Under the pieces are notes generated by a model. It was not told the DNA's origin. It made no database searches and was given only the letters and a program-made list of their open reading frames with translations. Positions 42,715 to 50,353 of a DNA stretch of 64,000 nucleotides are shown here, piece after piece. Within the stretch, counting starts at the first letter, position 1; each line of letters opens with the position of its first letter. This stretch comes from Immundisolibacterales bacterium (GTDB taxonomy: Bacteria; Pseudomonadota; Gammaproteobacteria; HK1), in NCBI GenBank assembly GCA_026712715.1, contig JAPOPW010000023.1, positions 62,001 to 126,000 on the forward strand, written 5' to 3'. The position numbers were made by a program, and so were the translations under genes.

Positions 42715-43245
42715 ATGAACGAAGGCATCCGGCTGCTCGACCCGACCGCGGAGACTTCTGCGGTCCGGCGCGAGCGACGTCCACCCCCACCGTCCCTCGA
42801 CGGCCTCACCCTGGGGCTGCTCGACATCGGCAAGGCCCGCGGCAGCACCTTCCTCGATCGGATCGAGTCGCACTTCGCCGATCGCGGCCTCACCGTGAAG
42901 CGCTACGCCAAGCCCACCAACGCCCGCACTGCGCCGGTCGACCTCGCGCAGACCATCGCCGAGGAGGTCGATGTCGTCGTCGACGCGTTGTCCGATTGAG
43001 GGTCGTGCACATCGTGCAGTTTGCATGACATGCTCGACCTCGATGAGCGCGGCATCCCCGGCGTCATGATCGCGACCACCGCGTTTCAGGAGGCCGCGGC
43101 CGCGCAGTCCGCTTCCCTCGGCTACGAGCCCGCGATCGTGTGGGTCCCCCACCCGATCCAGAACCGCACGGACGAGGAGCTCCTGGCCATCGCGGACGAA
43201 GCGATGGGAGAAATCGTGGAGAAGCTCACTCCGGCCCCCGCCTGA
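42715..43245 (+). CDS. UGSC-family selenoprotein (in-frame TGA read as selenocysteine)
   Basis: One gene of 176 residues with a single internal TGA at 42997-42999. Start ATG 42715 follows GGAGGAAAC. The frame runs up to VVVDALSD, then TGA, then GSCTSCSLHDMLDLDERGIP with no further stop until 43245. The motif is therefore Sec95-Gly-Ser-Cys98, with Cys101 beyond, exactly the pattern that names the UGSC (seleno)protein family. The fold looks Rossmann-like: the selenocysteine follows a hydrophobic strand (DVVVDALSD) and the next strand is GVMIATTAF. A hairpin suited to a bacterial SECIS begins 2 nt after the TGA. Selenocysteine plus a nearby Cys suggests a thiol/selenol oxidoreductase. The chemistry is unknown. 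SelA, SelB, SelD and tRNA-Sec must be encoded elsewhere. Confidence 0.85.
43002..43029 (+). promoter_or_regulatory. candidate bacterial SECIS hairpin
   Basis: GUCGUGCA (43002-43009) pairs over 8 bp (one G-U) with UGCAUGAC (43022-43029); the 12-nt loop is CAUCGUGCAGUU. It starts just after the selenocysteine codon at 42997-42999, within the coding region, as bacterial SECIS elements do. The loop begins only 10 nt after the UGA, closer than the usual E. coli range, so a second smaller hairpin at 43031-43049 should be considered too. Confidence 0.5.
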
Positions 43246-43312
43246 AGCTCGGGATCATGAGCCGGCAAGGCAGCTCGACGATGCCGGCGTTCGGCCGGGC
43301 GGGAGGGGGGTC

Positions 43313-44281
43313 GTGACCGTACGGGTGCCGATGAGCGTCATCGGCGGATTCCTCGGAGCGGGGAAGACCACGCTCCTCAACCGCGTCCTCGCCGGCCGCC
43401 ACGGGGTCCGCTACGCGGTGCTGGTCAACGACTTCGGCGAAATCAACGTCGATGGCGACCTCGTGGCCGCCCATGGCGGCGACACGGTCACGTTCGCGAA
43501 CGGATGTGTCTGCTGCACCATGGGCGACGACCTCGTGGGCGCGCTCGACCGCCTGCTGGACGGTGGCCGTCCCCCGGACCAGGTCCTCGTCGAAGCGAGC
43601 GGGGTCGCGGACCCGTCCGCGATTGCGGACGTCGCGACCCTGCACCCCGGTCTCGCGCGCGATCTCGTCGTCGTCCTCACCGACGCGGAGACGGTCCGTT
43701 CCCGCCACGAGGACGAACGGCTCCGGGACACCGTCGACCGCCAGCTCGCCGCCGCCGACCTCCTTGTCCTCAACAAGTGCGACCGGGTCACGGACGGGGA
43801 GCGCGAGACGGCCGAGGCGTGGCTGCGCGATCGCTCCGGCGCCCCGGTCATCCGCACGACGAGCGCGGACATCCCGATGGAGCTCCTGGCCGCGGCCCCG
43901 GTCGACCCTCCCGCCCGGTCCGCGCCCGAGGGTGCTCCCGACCACTACCACCAGTTCCGTTCCCGCTTCGTGCCTTGCCCGGACCCGATCGACCCGGACC
44001 GCCTGCGCACCGCCTGCGAGGCGCTGGCGCCCCGGCTGCTCCGCGCCAAGGGGTTCGTCATTGTGCACAAACCGGGGCCGGGCCCGGATCCCGAGCCGGA
44101 GTGGATGGTCGTTCAGGTGAGCGGGAGGGCCGTCGAGGTAGCGCCCTGGACTCCTCCTGCCGATCGGGCGTCCCCGTCCCCCGGCGTGGTCTTCATCGGA
44201 CTCGACGAGCTTCCTCCCACGGAGGAGCTCCGCGCCGCAGTGGACCGGGCGTCGGCTCCGAACCCGCCCGGACATACCTGA
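43313..44281 (+). CDS. CobW/COG0523-family GTPase (metallochaperone)
   Basis: 322-residue G3E GTPase from GTG 43313. Walker A is GGFLGAGKTT (11-20), the metal-binding CxCC motif is GCVCCT (64-69), the acidic EASGVADP switch follows, and the guanine-specificity NKCD is present. The C-terminal CobW domain has YHQFRSRF and no His-rich tail. COG0523 proteins insert or deliver Zn, Co, Ni or similar metals. It lies 67 bp after the selenoprotein gene on the same strand, which hints that the redox pair or a partner enzyme needs a metal. Confidence 0.88.
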   Translation: MTVRVPMSVIGGFLGAGKTTLLNRVLAGRHGVRYAVLVNDFGEINVDGDLVAAHGGDTVTFANGCVCCTMGDDLVGALDRLLDGGRPPDQVLVEASGVADPSAIADVATLHPGLARDLVVVLTDAETVRSRHEDERLRDTVDRQLAAADLLVLNKCDRVTDGERETAEAWLRDRSGAPVIRTTSADIPMELLAAAPVDPPARSAPEGAPDHYHQFRSRFVPCPDPIDPDRLRTACEALAPRLLRAKGFVIVHKPGPGPDPEPEWMVVQVSGRAVEVAPWTPPADRASPSPGVVFIGLDELPPTEELRAAVDRASAPNPPGHT

Positions 44282-44495
44282 CCCCGCGGCCGCCGCGAGC
44301 CGCTTCCCGACCGGTTCGTGCCGTTAGTTCCGGAACGCCTGCAGTCCGGAACGGCGGGTCGAGACCCCGACCTGGGCCGGTCCGCGGCCTTCGGCCCGCG
44401 AATCGACGCACCCGGCTCGCGGGAAGCCGGGGCCTGGCTCCGATTCCGGATGGTCTTCCCGCGTTCCGGCGGGCGGCGCCGAGGCGCGGCCTCCC

Positions 44496-46139
44496 TCAGC
44501 CCGCTCCGATCTCGGAATTGGGGAAGACGCGCCCGCCGACGACGGTGCCCCACACCGGGACGTCGCGAAGCTTCGCCGGGTCCACGGCCAGCGGATCGTC
44601 CTCGAGAATCGCGAAGTCCGCCCGCTTGCCGCACTCGATCGAGCCGATCTCCGTGTCCAGCTTGAGGGTGAACGCGGCGCCGATGGTGACCGCGTGGAGC
44701 GCGTCCGCCACGCTCACCCGCTCCCCGGTGCCGAGCACCCGCCCCGTCGAAGTCTGTCGGTTCACCGCGCACCACGCCGTGAACAGGGGCGCGAGGTGGG
44801 TCACCGGGGCATCGGAGTGGATCGAGTACGCGACCCCGAGACGCTGCGCGCTCCCCGCCGCGTCCATGCGCTCCGCCCGCTCCGGGCCCATCGTCAGCGC
44901 GTAGTGCTGGTCGCCCCAGTAGTAGAGGTGGTTGGCGAAGAGGTTCGCGCAGATCCCGAGTCGCGCCATGCGCCGGAAGTGGGCGTCGTGGGCCATCTGG
45001 CAGTGCTGGAGGGTGAAGCGGGCGTCCGGATCGGGAGCGCCCTTCAGCACCGTCTCGATGGCGTCGATCGCCGCCTCCGTCGCCTGGTCGCCGTTGGTGT
45101 GGATATGCACCTGGAGCCCCGCCCGGTGGTACGTCCCGAGAATGTTCGGCATCTCGTCGGGGTCGATGTACCACAGGCCGTTCTCGGCCCCGTTGTAGTA
45201 GCCGGGGTGCTTGAGCCGGGCGGTGAACCCCTGGATCGAGCCGTCGAACACCAGCTTGACGAGCCCGTAGCGAAGTCGCTCGTTGCCGCGTGGAATCAGC
45301 GACCTGACCCATTCGACCCCGTCGGCCGCGGGGCGCGACATGCCGATGAACGCGGGCACGATGCGAAGCGGGTAGCCGTCGTCGGAGGTGGCCGCGATCT
45401 GGCCCGCCACGGTCTCCTCGGGCAGGTCGTTGGCGAGGTCCGTCGCGGTGGTGACCCCCGCGATCTGCGCCGAGCGGGCGAAGCGCCACAGCCCGCGCGG
45501 ATCGCCGAAGGCGATGCCCCGGTCGCGTCCCGCCGCCCGGTAGAGCATCGACCGCAGCACCGGACCCTGGAGCTCGCCGGTCGGCTCCCCGCCCGCATCC
45601 TTCATCACCCCCATCACGTTGGTGTCCCGGCTGACGCCGGCCCGCCGCATGAGCTCGTGGTTCGCGTTGATGATGTGGCCGCTCTGGTGCAGCACGAGGA
45701 CCGGGCGCGTGGTCGACACCCGGTCGAGGTCGGAGGCGACCATTCGCCGTCCGCCGAAGAAGAGGGGGTCGAGACCCCAGGCCAGCAGCGGCTCGTCAGG
45801 ATCGGCGATCGCCCGCTCCGCCTCCTGCAGCCGTCCGACCACCTCGTCGATGGACGCGAGCCCGGGGTGGACGACCCGGTCCGGGTCCGTCCGGTCATAG
45901 AAGCCGACGTAGGTCTCGTCCCAGCCGCTCCCTTCGCGGCTGTGGCAGTGGCCCTCCACCAGACCCGGCATGATGACCTTGTCCGCGAAGCGGTCGTCGA
46001 CCTCGTGCGGACCCCAGCCCGCGAGCTCCTCGAGGGTGCCGGCGCCGAGGATCCAGCCGTCGCGGACCGCGACGTGGCTCACCACCGGGCGGCGGACGTT
46101 CATGGTGATGATCTTGCGCGCGGGATAGATGGTGTACAT
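44496..46139 (-). CDS. amidohydrolase family protein (YtcJ-like)
   Basis: 547-residue metal-dependent hydrolase, full length for the YtcJ/AepA branch. Features: the N-terminal beta sandwich, first metal motif HCHS in MPGLVEGHCHS (about residues 58-68), GDQATEAAIDAIE after the His-x-His pair IHTNGD, IHSDAPVTHLAPLF with the catalytic Asp, and the C-terminal GSIECGKRADFAILEDDP typical of amidohydrolases. It cleaves amide or related bonds in small molecules. It lies about 100 bp after the dipeptide-type ABC transporter operon on the same strand, so it may act on the imported compound. Confidence 0.87.
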   Translation of the reverse strand: MYTIYPARKIITMNVRRPVVSHVAVRDGWILGAGTLEELAGWGPHEVDDRFADKVIMPGLVEGHCHSREGSGWDETYVGFYDRTDPDRVVHPGLASIDEVVGRLQEAERAIADPDEPLLAWGLDPLFFGGRRMVASDLDRVSTTRPVLVLHQSGHIINANHELMRRAGVSRDTNVMGVMKDAGGEPTGELQGPVLRSMLYRAAGRDRGIAFGDPRGLWRFARSAQIAGVTTATDLANDLPEETVAGQIAATSDDGYPLRIVPAFIGMSRPAADGVEWVRSLIPRGNERLRYGLVKLVFDGSIQGFTARLKHPGYYNGAENGLWYIDPDEMPNILGTYHRAGLQVHIHTNGDQATEAAIDAIETVLKGAPDPDARFTLQHCQMAHDAHFRRMARLGICANLFANHLYYWGDQHYALTMGPERAERMDAAGSAQRLGVAYSIHSDAPVTHLAPLFTAWCAVNRQTSTGRVLGTGERVSVADALHAVTIGAAFTLKLDTEIGSIECGKRADFAILEDDPLAVDPAKLRDVPVWGTVVGGRVFPNSEIGAG

Positions 46140-46237
46140 GGTGAGGTCCGTCAGTAAGAAATGGAGGCGGTCGCCGGAAACCGGGGGTCGGACCCGGTTT
46201 CAGCGTGTGGGAAGGATCGCGGGCATGGGCATGACGG

Positions 46238-47263
46238 TCAGTGGGTGCGGGTGGCGTCCGCGCCGATCGGTTCCCCCGCGCGGTGGCAGGCGACCCGGTG
46301 GTCCGGTTCGTGGGCGACGAGCGGCGGGGTCTCGCTGCGGCAGCGCTCGATCGCGATCGGGCACCGCGACGCGAAGCGGCAGCCCTGCGGCGGATCGATC
46401 GGGCTCGGCGGGTCGCCGGTGATGAGGATCCGTCCGGCGCGCGAATCAAGGGTGGGATCGGCGGACGGCACCGAGGAGAGGAGCGCTCTCGTGTACGGGT
46501 GCAGCGGCCGGGTGAAGAGCCGCACCCGCGACGCCTGCTCCACGATGCGCCCGGTGTACATCACCGCCACCTCGTTGCACATGTGCTGGACCACCCCGAG
46601 GTCGTGCGAGATGAAGAGGTAGGTGAGCCCGTGCTCGCGCTGCAGGCGCCGGAGGAGGTTCAGGATCTGGGCCTGCACGGCCACGTCGAGGGCCGACACC
46701 GGCTCGTCGCAGATGACGAGCTTCGGCCGCGAGGCAATCGCCCGGGCGACGCCGAGGCGTTGGCGCTGGCCCCCGGAGAACTGATGGGGAAAGAGGCGCT
46801 CCTGCTCGGGGCGCAGGCCCACGTCGCGGAAGAGCTCCGCGACGCGGCTCGCCCGCTCGGCCGGCGAGTCGATCCCCAGCCGGTCGAGGGGCTCGCGCAC
46901 GACGTCGCGCGCCCGCAGGCGCGGATTGAGCGACGAGTACGGGTCCTGGAAGATGAACTGGACGTTGCGGCGCTGCTGGCGTAGCGCCTCGCCTTCGAGG
47001 GAGAGGACGTCGACCCCGTCGATCTCCACGTGGCCCCGGCGGGCCGGGATGAGCCGCGCCGCGGCAAGCGCGGTGGTGGACTTGCCGGAGCCCGACTCCC
47101 CGACCAGGCCGAGGGTCCGCCCGGGGGCGATCTCGAACGAGACCCCGTCGACCGCGTAGAGCTGCGAGGGCTTGGCGAAGAGACCCTCGCGCTTGACCGA
47201 GAAGCGGACCTCGAGGTCGCGAACCTTGAGGACCGGACGTCCGGAGGCCGACACGGCGCTCAT
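46238..47263 (-). CDS. dipeptide/oligopeptide-type ABC transporter ATP-binding protein (DppF-like)
   Basis: 341-residue ATPase. Start at ATG 47263, overlapping the end of the DppD-like gene. Motifs: Walker A GESGSGKST, Q-loop FIFQDPYSSLNPR, signature FSGGQRQRLGVARA, Walker B LVICDEPVSALDV, H-loop ISHDLGVV. The C-terminal oligopeptide-type extension with Cys-rich GCRFASRCPIAIERC is present, as in OppF/DppF. It forms the ATP-driving heterodimer with its neighbour. Confidence 0.88.
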   Translation of the reverse strand: MSAVSASGRPVLKVRDLEVRFSVKREGLFAKPSQLYAVDGVSFEIAPGRTLGLVGESGSGKSTTALAAARLIPARRGHVEIDGVDVLSLEGEALRQQRRNVQFIFQDPYSSLNPRLRARDVVREPLDRLGIDSPAERASRVAELFRDVGLRPEQERLFPHQFSGGQRQRLGVARAIASRPKLVICDEPVSALDVAVQAQILNLLRRLQREHGLTYLFISHDLGVVQHMCNEVAVMYTGRIVEQASRVRLFTRPLHPYTRALLSSVPSADPTLDSRAGRILITGDPPSPIDPPQGCRFASRCPIAIERCRSETPPLVAHEPDHRVACHRAGEPIGADATRTH

Positions 47264-48267
47264 GCCGGGCCGGCTTCGGGATGCCAGCAGGCCGCCTTGT
47301 GCCACCCTCCGCTCCCGCGCAGGAGGGGCTGCTCGCTCCGGCATCGGTCGCTCACCCGCGGGCAGCGGGGCGCGAAGAGGCAGCGCTCCTGCCCGAACTC
47401 CGCGAGCGAGGGCACGATGCCGGGGATCTCCAGAAGGTCCTCCGGCTCGTCGGACACCTCCGCATGGAGGTGCGGCACGCTCGCGATGAGTCCCCGGGTA
47501 TAGGGATGGTGCGGCTCGCTCAGGATATCGCGCACCGGGCCTTCCTCGACCATGCGGCCCGCGTACATGACCACCACCCGCTCGGTCATCTCCGCCACCA
47601 CTCCCATGTCGTGGGTGATGAGGATGATGGCGGTCCCCGTCTCCTCGCGAAGCGCCTGCAGCAGATCGAAGATCTGCGCCTGCACGGTGACGTCGAGGGC
47701 GGTGGTCGGCTCGTCGGCGATGAGGATGCGGGGCCGGCACGCGAGCGCGATCGCAATCATCACCCGCTGGCGCATGCCGCCCGAGAGCTGGTGCGGGTAG
47801 TCGTGAGCCCGCCGGCCCGGGAGGGGGATGCTCACCGAGTCGAGCAGCTCGACGGCCCGCTCCCAGGCGGCGCGGCGCCCGAGGTCCTGGTGGCGGCGAA
47901 GCACTTCCGCGATCTGCTCCCCGATGGTGTAGACCGGGTTGAGGGAGGTCATGGGCTCCTGGAAGATCATCGAGATCGAATTGCCCCGGATGTCTCGCAG
48001 ATGCGCGTCGGAGGCCCGGGTGAGATCTTCGTCCGCGAACAGGATGGATCCCCCCGCGAACCGTCCGGGCGGCGAGGGGACGAGCCCCATGATGGCGAGC
48101 GCGGTCATGGACTTGCCGCATCCGGACTCCCCCACGAGTCCGAGGGTGGCGCCCGCGTCGAGGTCGATGGAGAGGCGATCGAGCACCGGCACCGTGCCGT
48201 CGCGGGTGGCGAACTCGACGGTGAGGTCGCGCAGGCTGAGGAGCGGCCCGGAGTGCGGCTCGCTCAT
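47260..48267 (-). CDS. dipeptide/oligopeptide-type ABC transporter ATP-binding protein (DppD-like)
   Basis: 335-residue ATPase. Walker [11 protein letters not shown]-loop [13 protein letters not shown], signature [14 protein letters not shown], Walker [14 protein letters not shown] and H-loop ITHDMGVV are intact. The C-terminal [16 protein letters not shown] belongs to the OppD/DppD cysteine motif. It overlaps genes on both sides by a few bases, so translation of the operon is coupled. Confidence 0.88.
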   Translation of the reverse strand: MSEPHSGPLLSLRDLTVEFATRDGTVPVLDRLSIDLDAGATLGLVGESGCGKSMTALAIMGLVPSPPGRFAGGSILFADEDLTRASDAHLRDIRGNSISMIFQEPMTSLNPVYTIGEQIAEVLRRHQDLGRRAAWERAVELLDSVSIPLPGRRAHDYPHQLSGGMRQRVMIAIALACRPRILIADEPTTALDVTVQAQIFDLLQALREETGTAIILITHDMGVVAEMTERVVVMYAGRMVEEGPVRDILSEPHHPYTRGLIASVPHLHAEVSDEPEDLLEIPGIVPSLAEFGQERCLFAPRCPRVSDRCRSEQPLLRGSGGWHKAACWHPEAGPA

Positions 48268-49160
48268 CGCTCGCGAAGCTTCGGGTTGAGCGCGTCGTTG
48301 AGGCCGTCGCCCACCAGGCTGATCGCGAGCACGGTGACGAAGATGAAGAATCCCGGGAGCGCGACCGTCCAGCCCGCGTCCAGGATGTAGGGTCGGTTGG
48401 ACCCGATGATCTGCCCCCAGCTCACCACGTTGGGGTCGCTCAGGCCCAGGAACGAGAGCCCCGCCTCGAAGAGGATCGCGCTCCCCACCATGAGCGCGGC
48501 CTGGACCACGATCGGAGGAAGGGCGTTCGGCAGGATCACGATCAGCATGAGCCCGAGGTCCCGGGCTCCGGACGAACGCGAGGAGGTGACGTATTCCATC
48601 TCCCGGAGACGCAGGAACTCCGAGCGCGTGACCCGGGCGACGGCGGTCCAGCTCACGATCCCGATCGCGAAGGTGACCATCGCGAGCGACGCTCCGAAGA
48701 GGGCCACCAGCACCATCGAGAAGAGCAGGGTCGGCAACACCTGGAAGAATTCGGTGATGCGCATGAGCGCCTCTTCCACCCAGCCCCGGTAGTACCCCGA
48801 GAGCGCCCCGATGGAGACCCCGATGAAGACGGAGAGCAACGCGGCGGAGAGTCCGACCGCGAGGGTCACCCGCCCGCCGTTGACGACACCTGCGAAGAGG
48901 TCGCGCCCGAGGTAGTCGGTCCCGAAGACGAAGCCATCCGCGCCGGGCTCGGAGAACGGGGCCCACACCATCTCGTACGGGTCGACGGTGTAGACGTACG
49001 GCCCGACGAGGGACCCCACGACGATGATCGCGAGGGTGACGAGCCCGGCCACCGCGGTGTGGTTGCGGAAGAACATCCCCGCCGCTTCGGCGAGGGGGTG
49101 TCGGGCCTTCGCGACTTCGAGCCGGTCGCCGTCGAGCACCGCCGCGGAATCGGTGGCCAT
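48264..49160 (-). CDS. dipeptide/oligopeptide-type ABC transporter permease (DppC-like)
   Basis: 298-residue inner-membrane permease with an N-terminal helix near residues 36-56, the family marker GTDYLGRDLFAGVVNGGRV split over a turn, and five further helices. The EAA-type loop is EFLRLREMEYVTSSRSSGA. It pairs with the DppB-like permease, whose start lies 5 bp upstream in the operon. Confidence 0.87.
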   Translation of the reverse strand: MATDSAAVLDGDRLEVAKARHPLAEAAGMFFRNHTAVAGLVTLAIIVVGSLVGPYVYTVDPYEMVWAPFSEPGADGFVFGTDYLGRDLFAGVVNGGRVTLAVGLSAALLSVFIGVSIGALSGYYRGWVEEALMRITEFFQVLPTLLFSMVLVALFGASLAMVTFAIGIVSWTAVARVTRSEFLRLREMEYVTSSRSSGARDLGLMLIVILPNALPPIVVQAALMVGSAILFEAGLSFLGLSDPNVVSWGQIIGSNRPYILDAGWTVALPGFFIFVTVLAISLVGDGLNDALNPKLRER

Positions 49161-49164
49161 CGTG

Positions 49165-50148
49165 CTAACCCCGGTGCCCGATCCGGATGCGGGGATCGAT
49201 AAGGCTGTAGACGAGGTCGGTCACGAGGTTCGCGACGATCACCACGAGCGACGAGAAGAACAGGATCCCGAGCACCATCGGGGCGTCGCGGGCGGTGATC
49301 GACTGGAAGGCGAGGGTGCCGAGCCCCGGCCAACTGAAGACCGTCTCGACCAGCACTGCGCCGGACACGATACCGGAGAACTGGAGCCCCGCGAGGGTCA
49401 CCACCGGGCCGAGGGCATTCCGGAGGGCGTGCTTGTAGACGACCTGGAACTCCGAGAGCCCCTTCGCCTGGGCGGTGCGCACGTAATCCGTGCCAAGGAC
49501 GTCCAGCATGCTCGCGCGGGCGAGCCGGCTGTAGAGGGCGAGGAAGATCGACGCCAGGGTCACCATCGGGAGGAAGAGGTGGTAGAGCACGTCGAGGGTC
49601 TTCACGAACCACCCGCCCTCGACGGTGACGTCGATCATGCCGGCTACCGGGAAGACGGGAAAGATCGAGCAGAAGAGGATGATGAGCATGATGCCGGTCC
49701 AGAAGACCGGGGCCGAGAATCCGAGGAGCGCGAAGATGGTGACCCCGTGGCTCAGCAACCCGTTCGGATGGCGCGCAGCGATGACCCCGAGGACGGTCCC
49801 GAGCATGATCGCGAGCACCTGCGCGCTCAGGACGAGGAGCAGGGTCGCGGGGAGCCGCTCGAGGAGGAGCTCCGTCACCGGCTGATTGAAGAAGAACGAG
49901 TAGCCGAGGTCCCCCCGCGCGAGCTTGCCGACGTAGGCGAGGAGCTGCTCGTGGAAGGGGCGGTCCAGGCCGTAGTCGCGCCGGATCTGGGCCATCACCT
50001 CCGCGTCGGCGCCCCCCATGTCGCCCGCGATGGTGTCCGCGACGTCCCCCGGCGCGTTGTGGATCAGGGTGAAGTTGAGGACGAGGACGGCGAGGAGGAG
50101 GGCAAGCCCGTTGCCTCCGCGCCGCACGAGAAGGGTGAGGACACTCAT
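49165..50148 (-). CDS. dipeptide/oligopeptide-type ABC transporter permease (DppB-like)
   Basis: 327-residue inner-membrane permease with six predicted helices. N-terminal family features are VLNFTLIHNAPGD and QIRRDYGLDRPFHEQLL. The EAA loop is LDVLGTDYVRTAQAKGLSE, followed by HALRNALGPVVTLAG. It is separated from the binding-protein gene by about 205 bp containing two strong inverted repeats. Confidence 0.87.
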   Translation of the reverse strand: MSVLTLLVRRGGNGLALLLAVLVLNFTLIHNAPGDVADTIAGDMGGADAEVMAQIRRDYGLDRPFHEQLLAYVGKLARGDLGYSFFFNQPVTELLLERLPATLLLVLSAQVLAIMLGTVLGVIAARHPNGLLSHGVTIFALLGFSAPVFWTGIMLIILFCSIFPVFPVAGMIDVTVEGGWFVKTLDVLYHLFLPMVTLASIFLALYSRLARASMLDVLGTDYVRTAQAKGLSEFQVVYKHALRNALGPVVTLAGLQFSGIVSGAVLVETVFSWPGLGTLAFQSITARDAPMVLGILFFSSLVVIVANLVTDLVYSLIDPRIRIGHRG

Positions 50149-50183
50149 GGCGCTCGCTCGCGGAATGCCCGATCAGCTTGCCA

Positions 50184-50335
50184 CAATATTTCCCCGATGT
50201 TCGTCGCGAGGGAATCCGGCGCGAGATTGCGAGCGAGTCGGCGTACGCGGCAGGACATCGGGGAAATGTTGCGGCCTGGCGGCGCCCCCGGACGGGAGCA
50301 CCGCCGCGACCGCCCGCCGCGCGAGGCGGCGGGCG
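50184..50335. repeat. palindromic element and hairpin between binding-protein and permease genes
   Basis: Outer arms CAATATTTCCCCGATGT (50184-50200) and ACATCGGGGAAATGTTG (50255-50271) match over 16 of 17 positions and enclose about 54 bp. A second perfect hairpin, CGCCCGCCGC - GCGAG - GCGGCGGGCG (50311-50335), lies directly after the binding-protein stop. The first looks like a dispersed palindromic or MITE-like unit; the second like a transcript-end or attenuation hairpin. Confidence 0.7.
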
Positions 50336-50353
50336 GATCGTGCCGCGATCGGA

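Noticed and set aside
42715-43245. Interpretation as a pseudogene or two separate small ORFs split by a nonsense mutation
   Set aside because: The frame is intact on both sides of a single TGA, codon quality is the same before and after, and the residues after it form the exact UGSC motif; a second start after the TGA would be a TTG without a ribosome-binding site.
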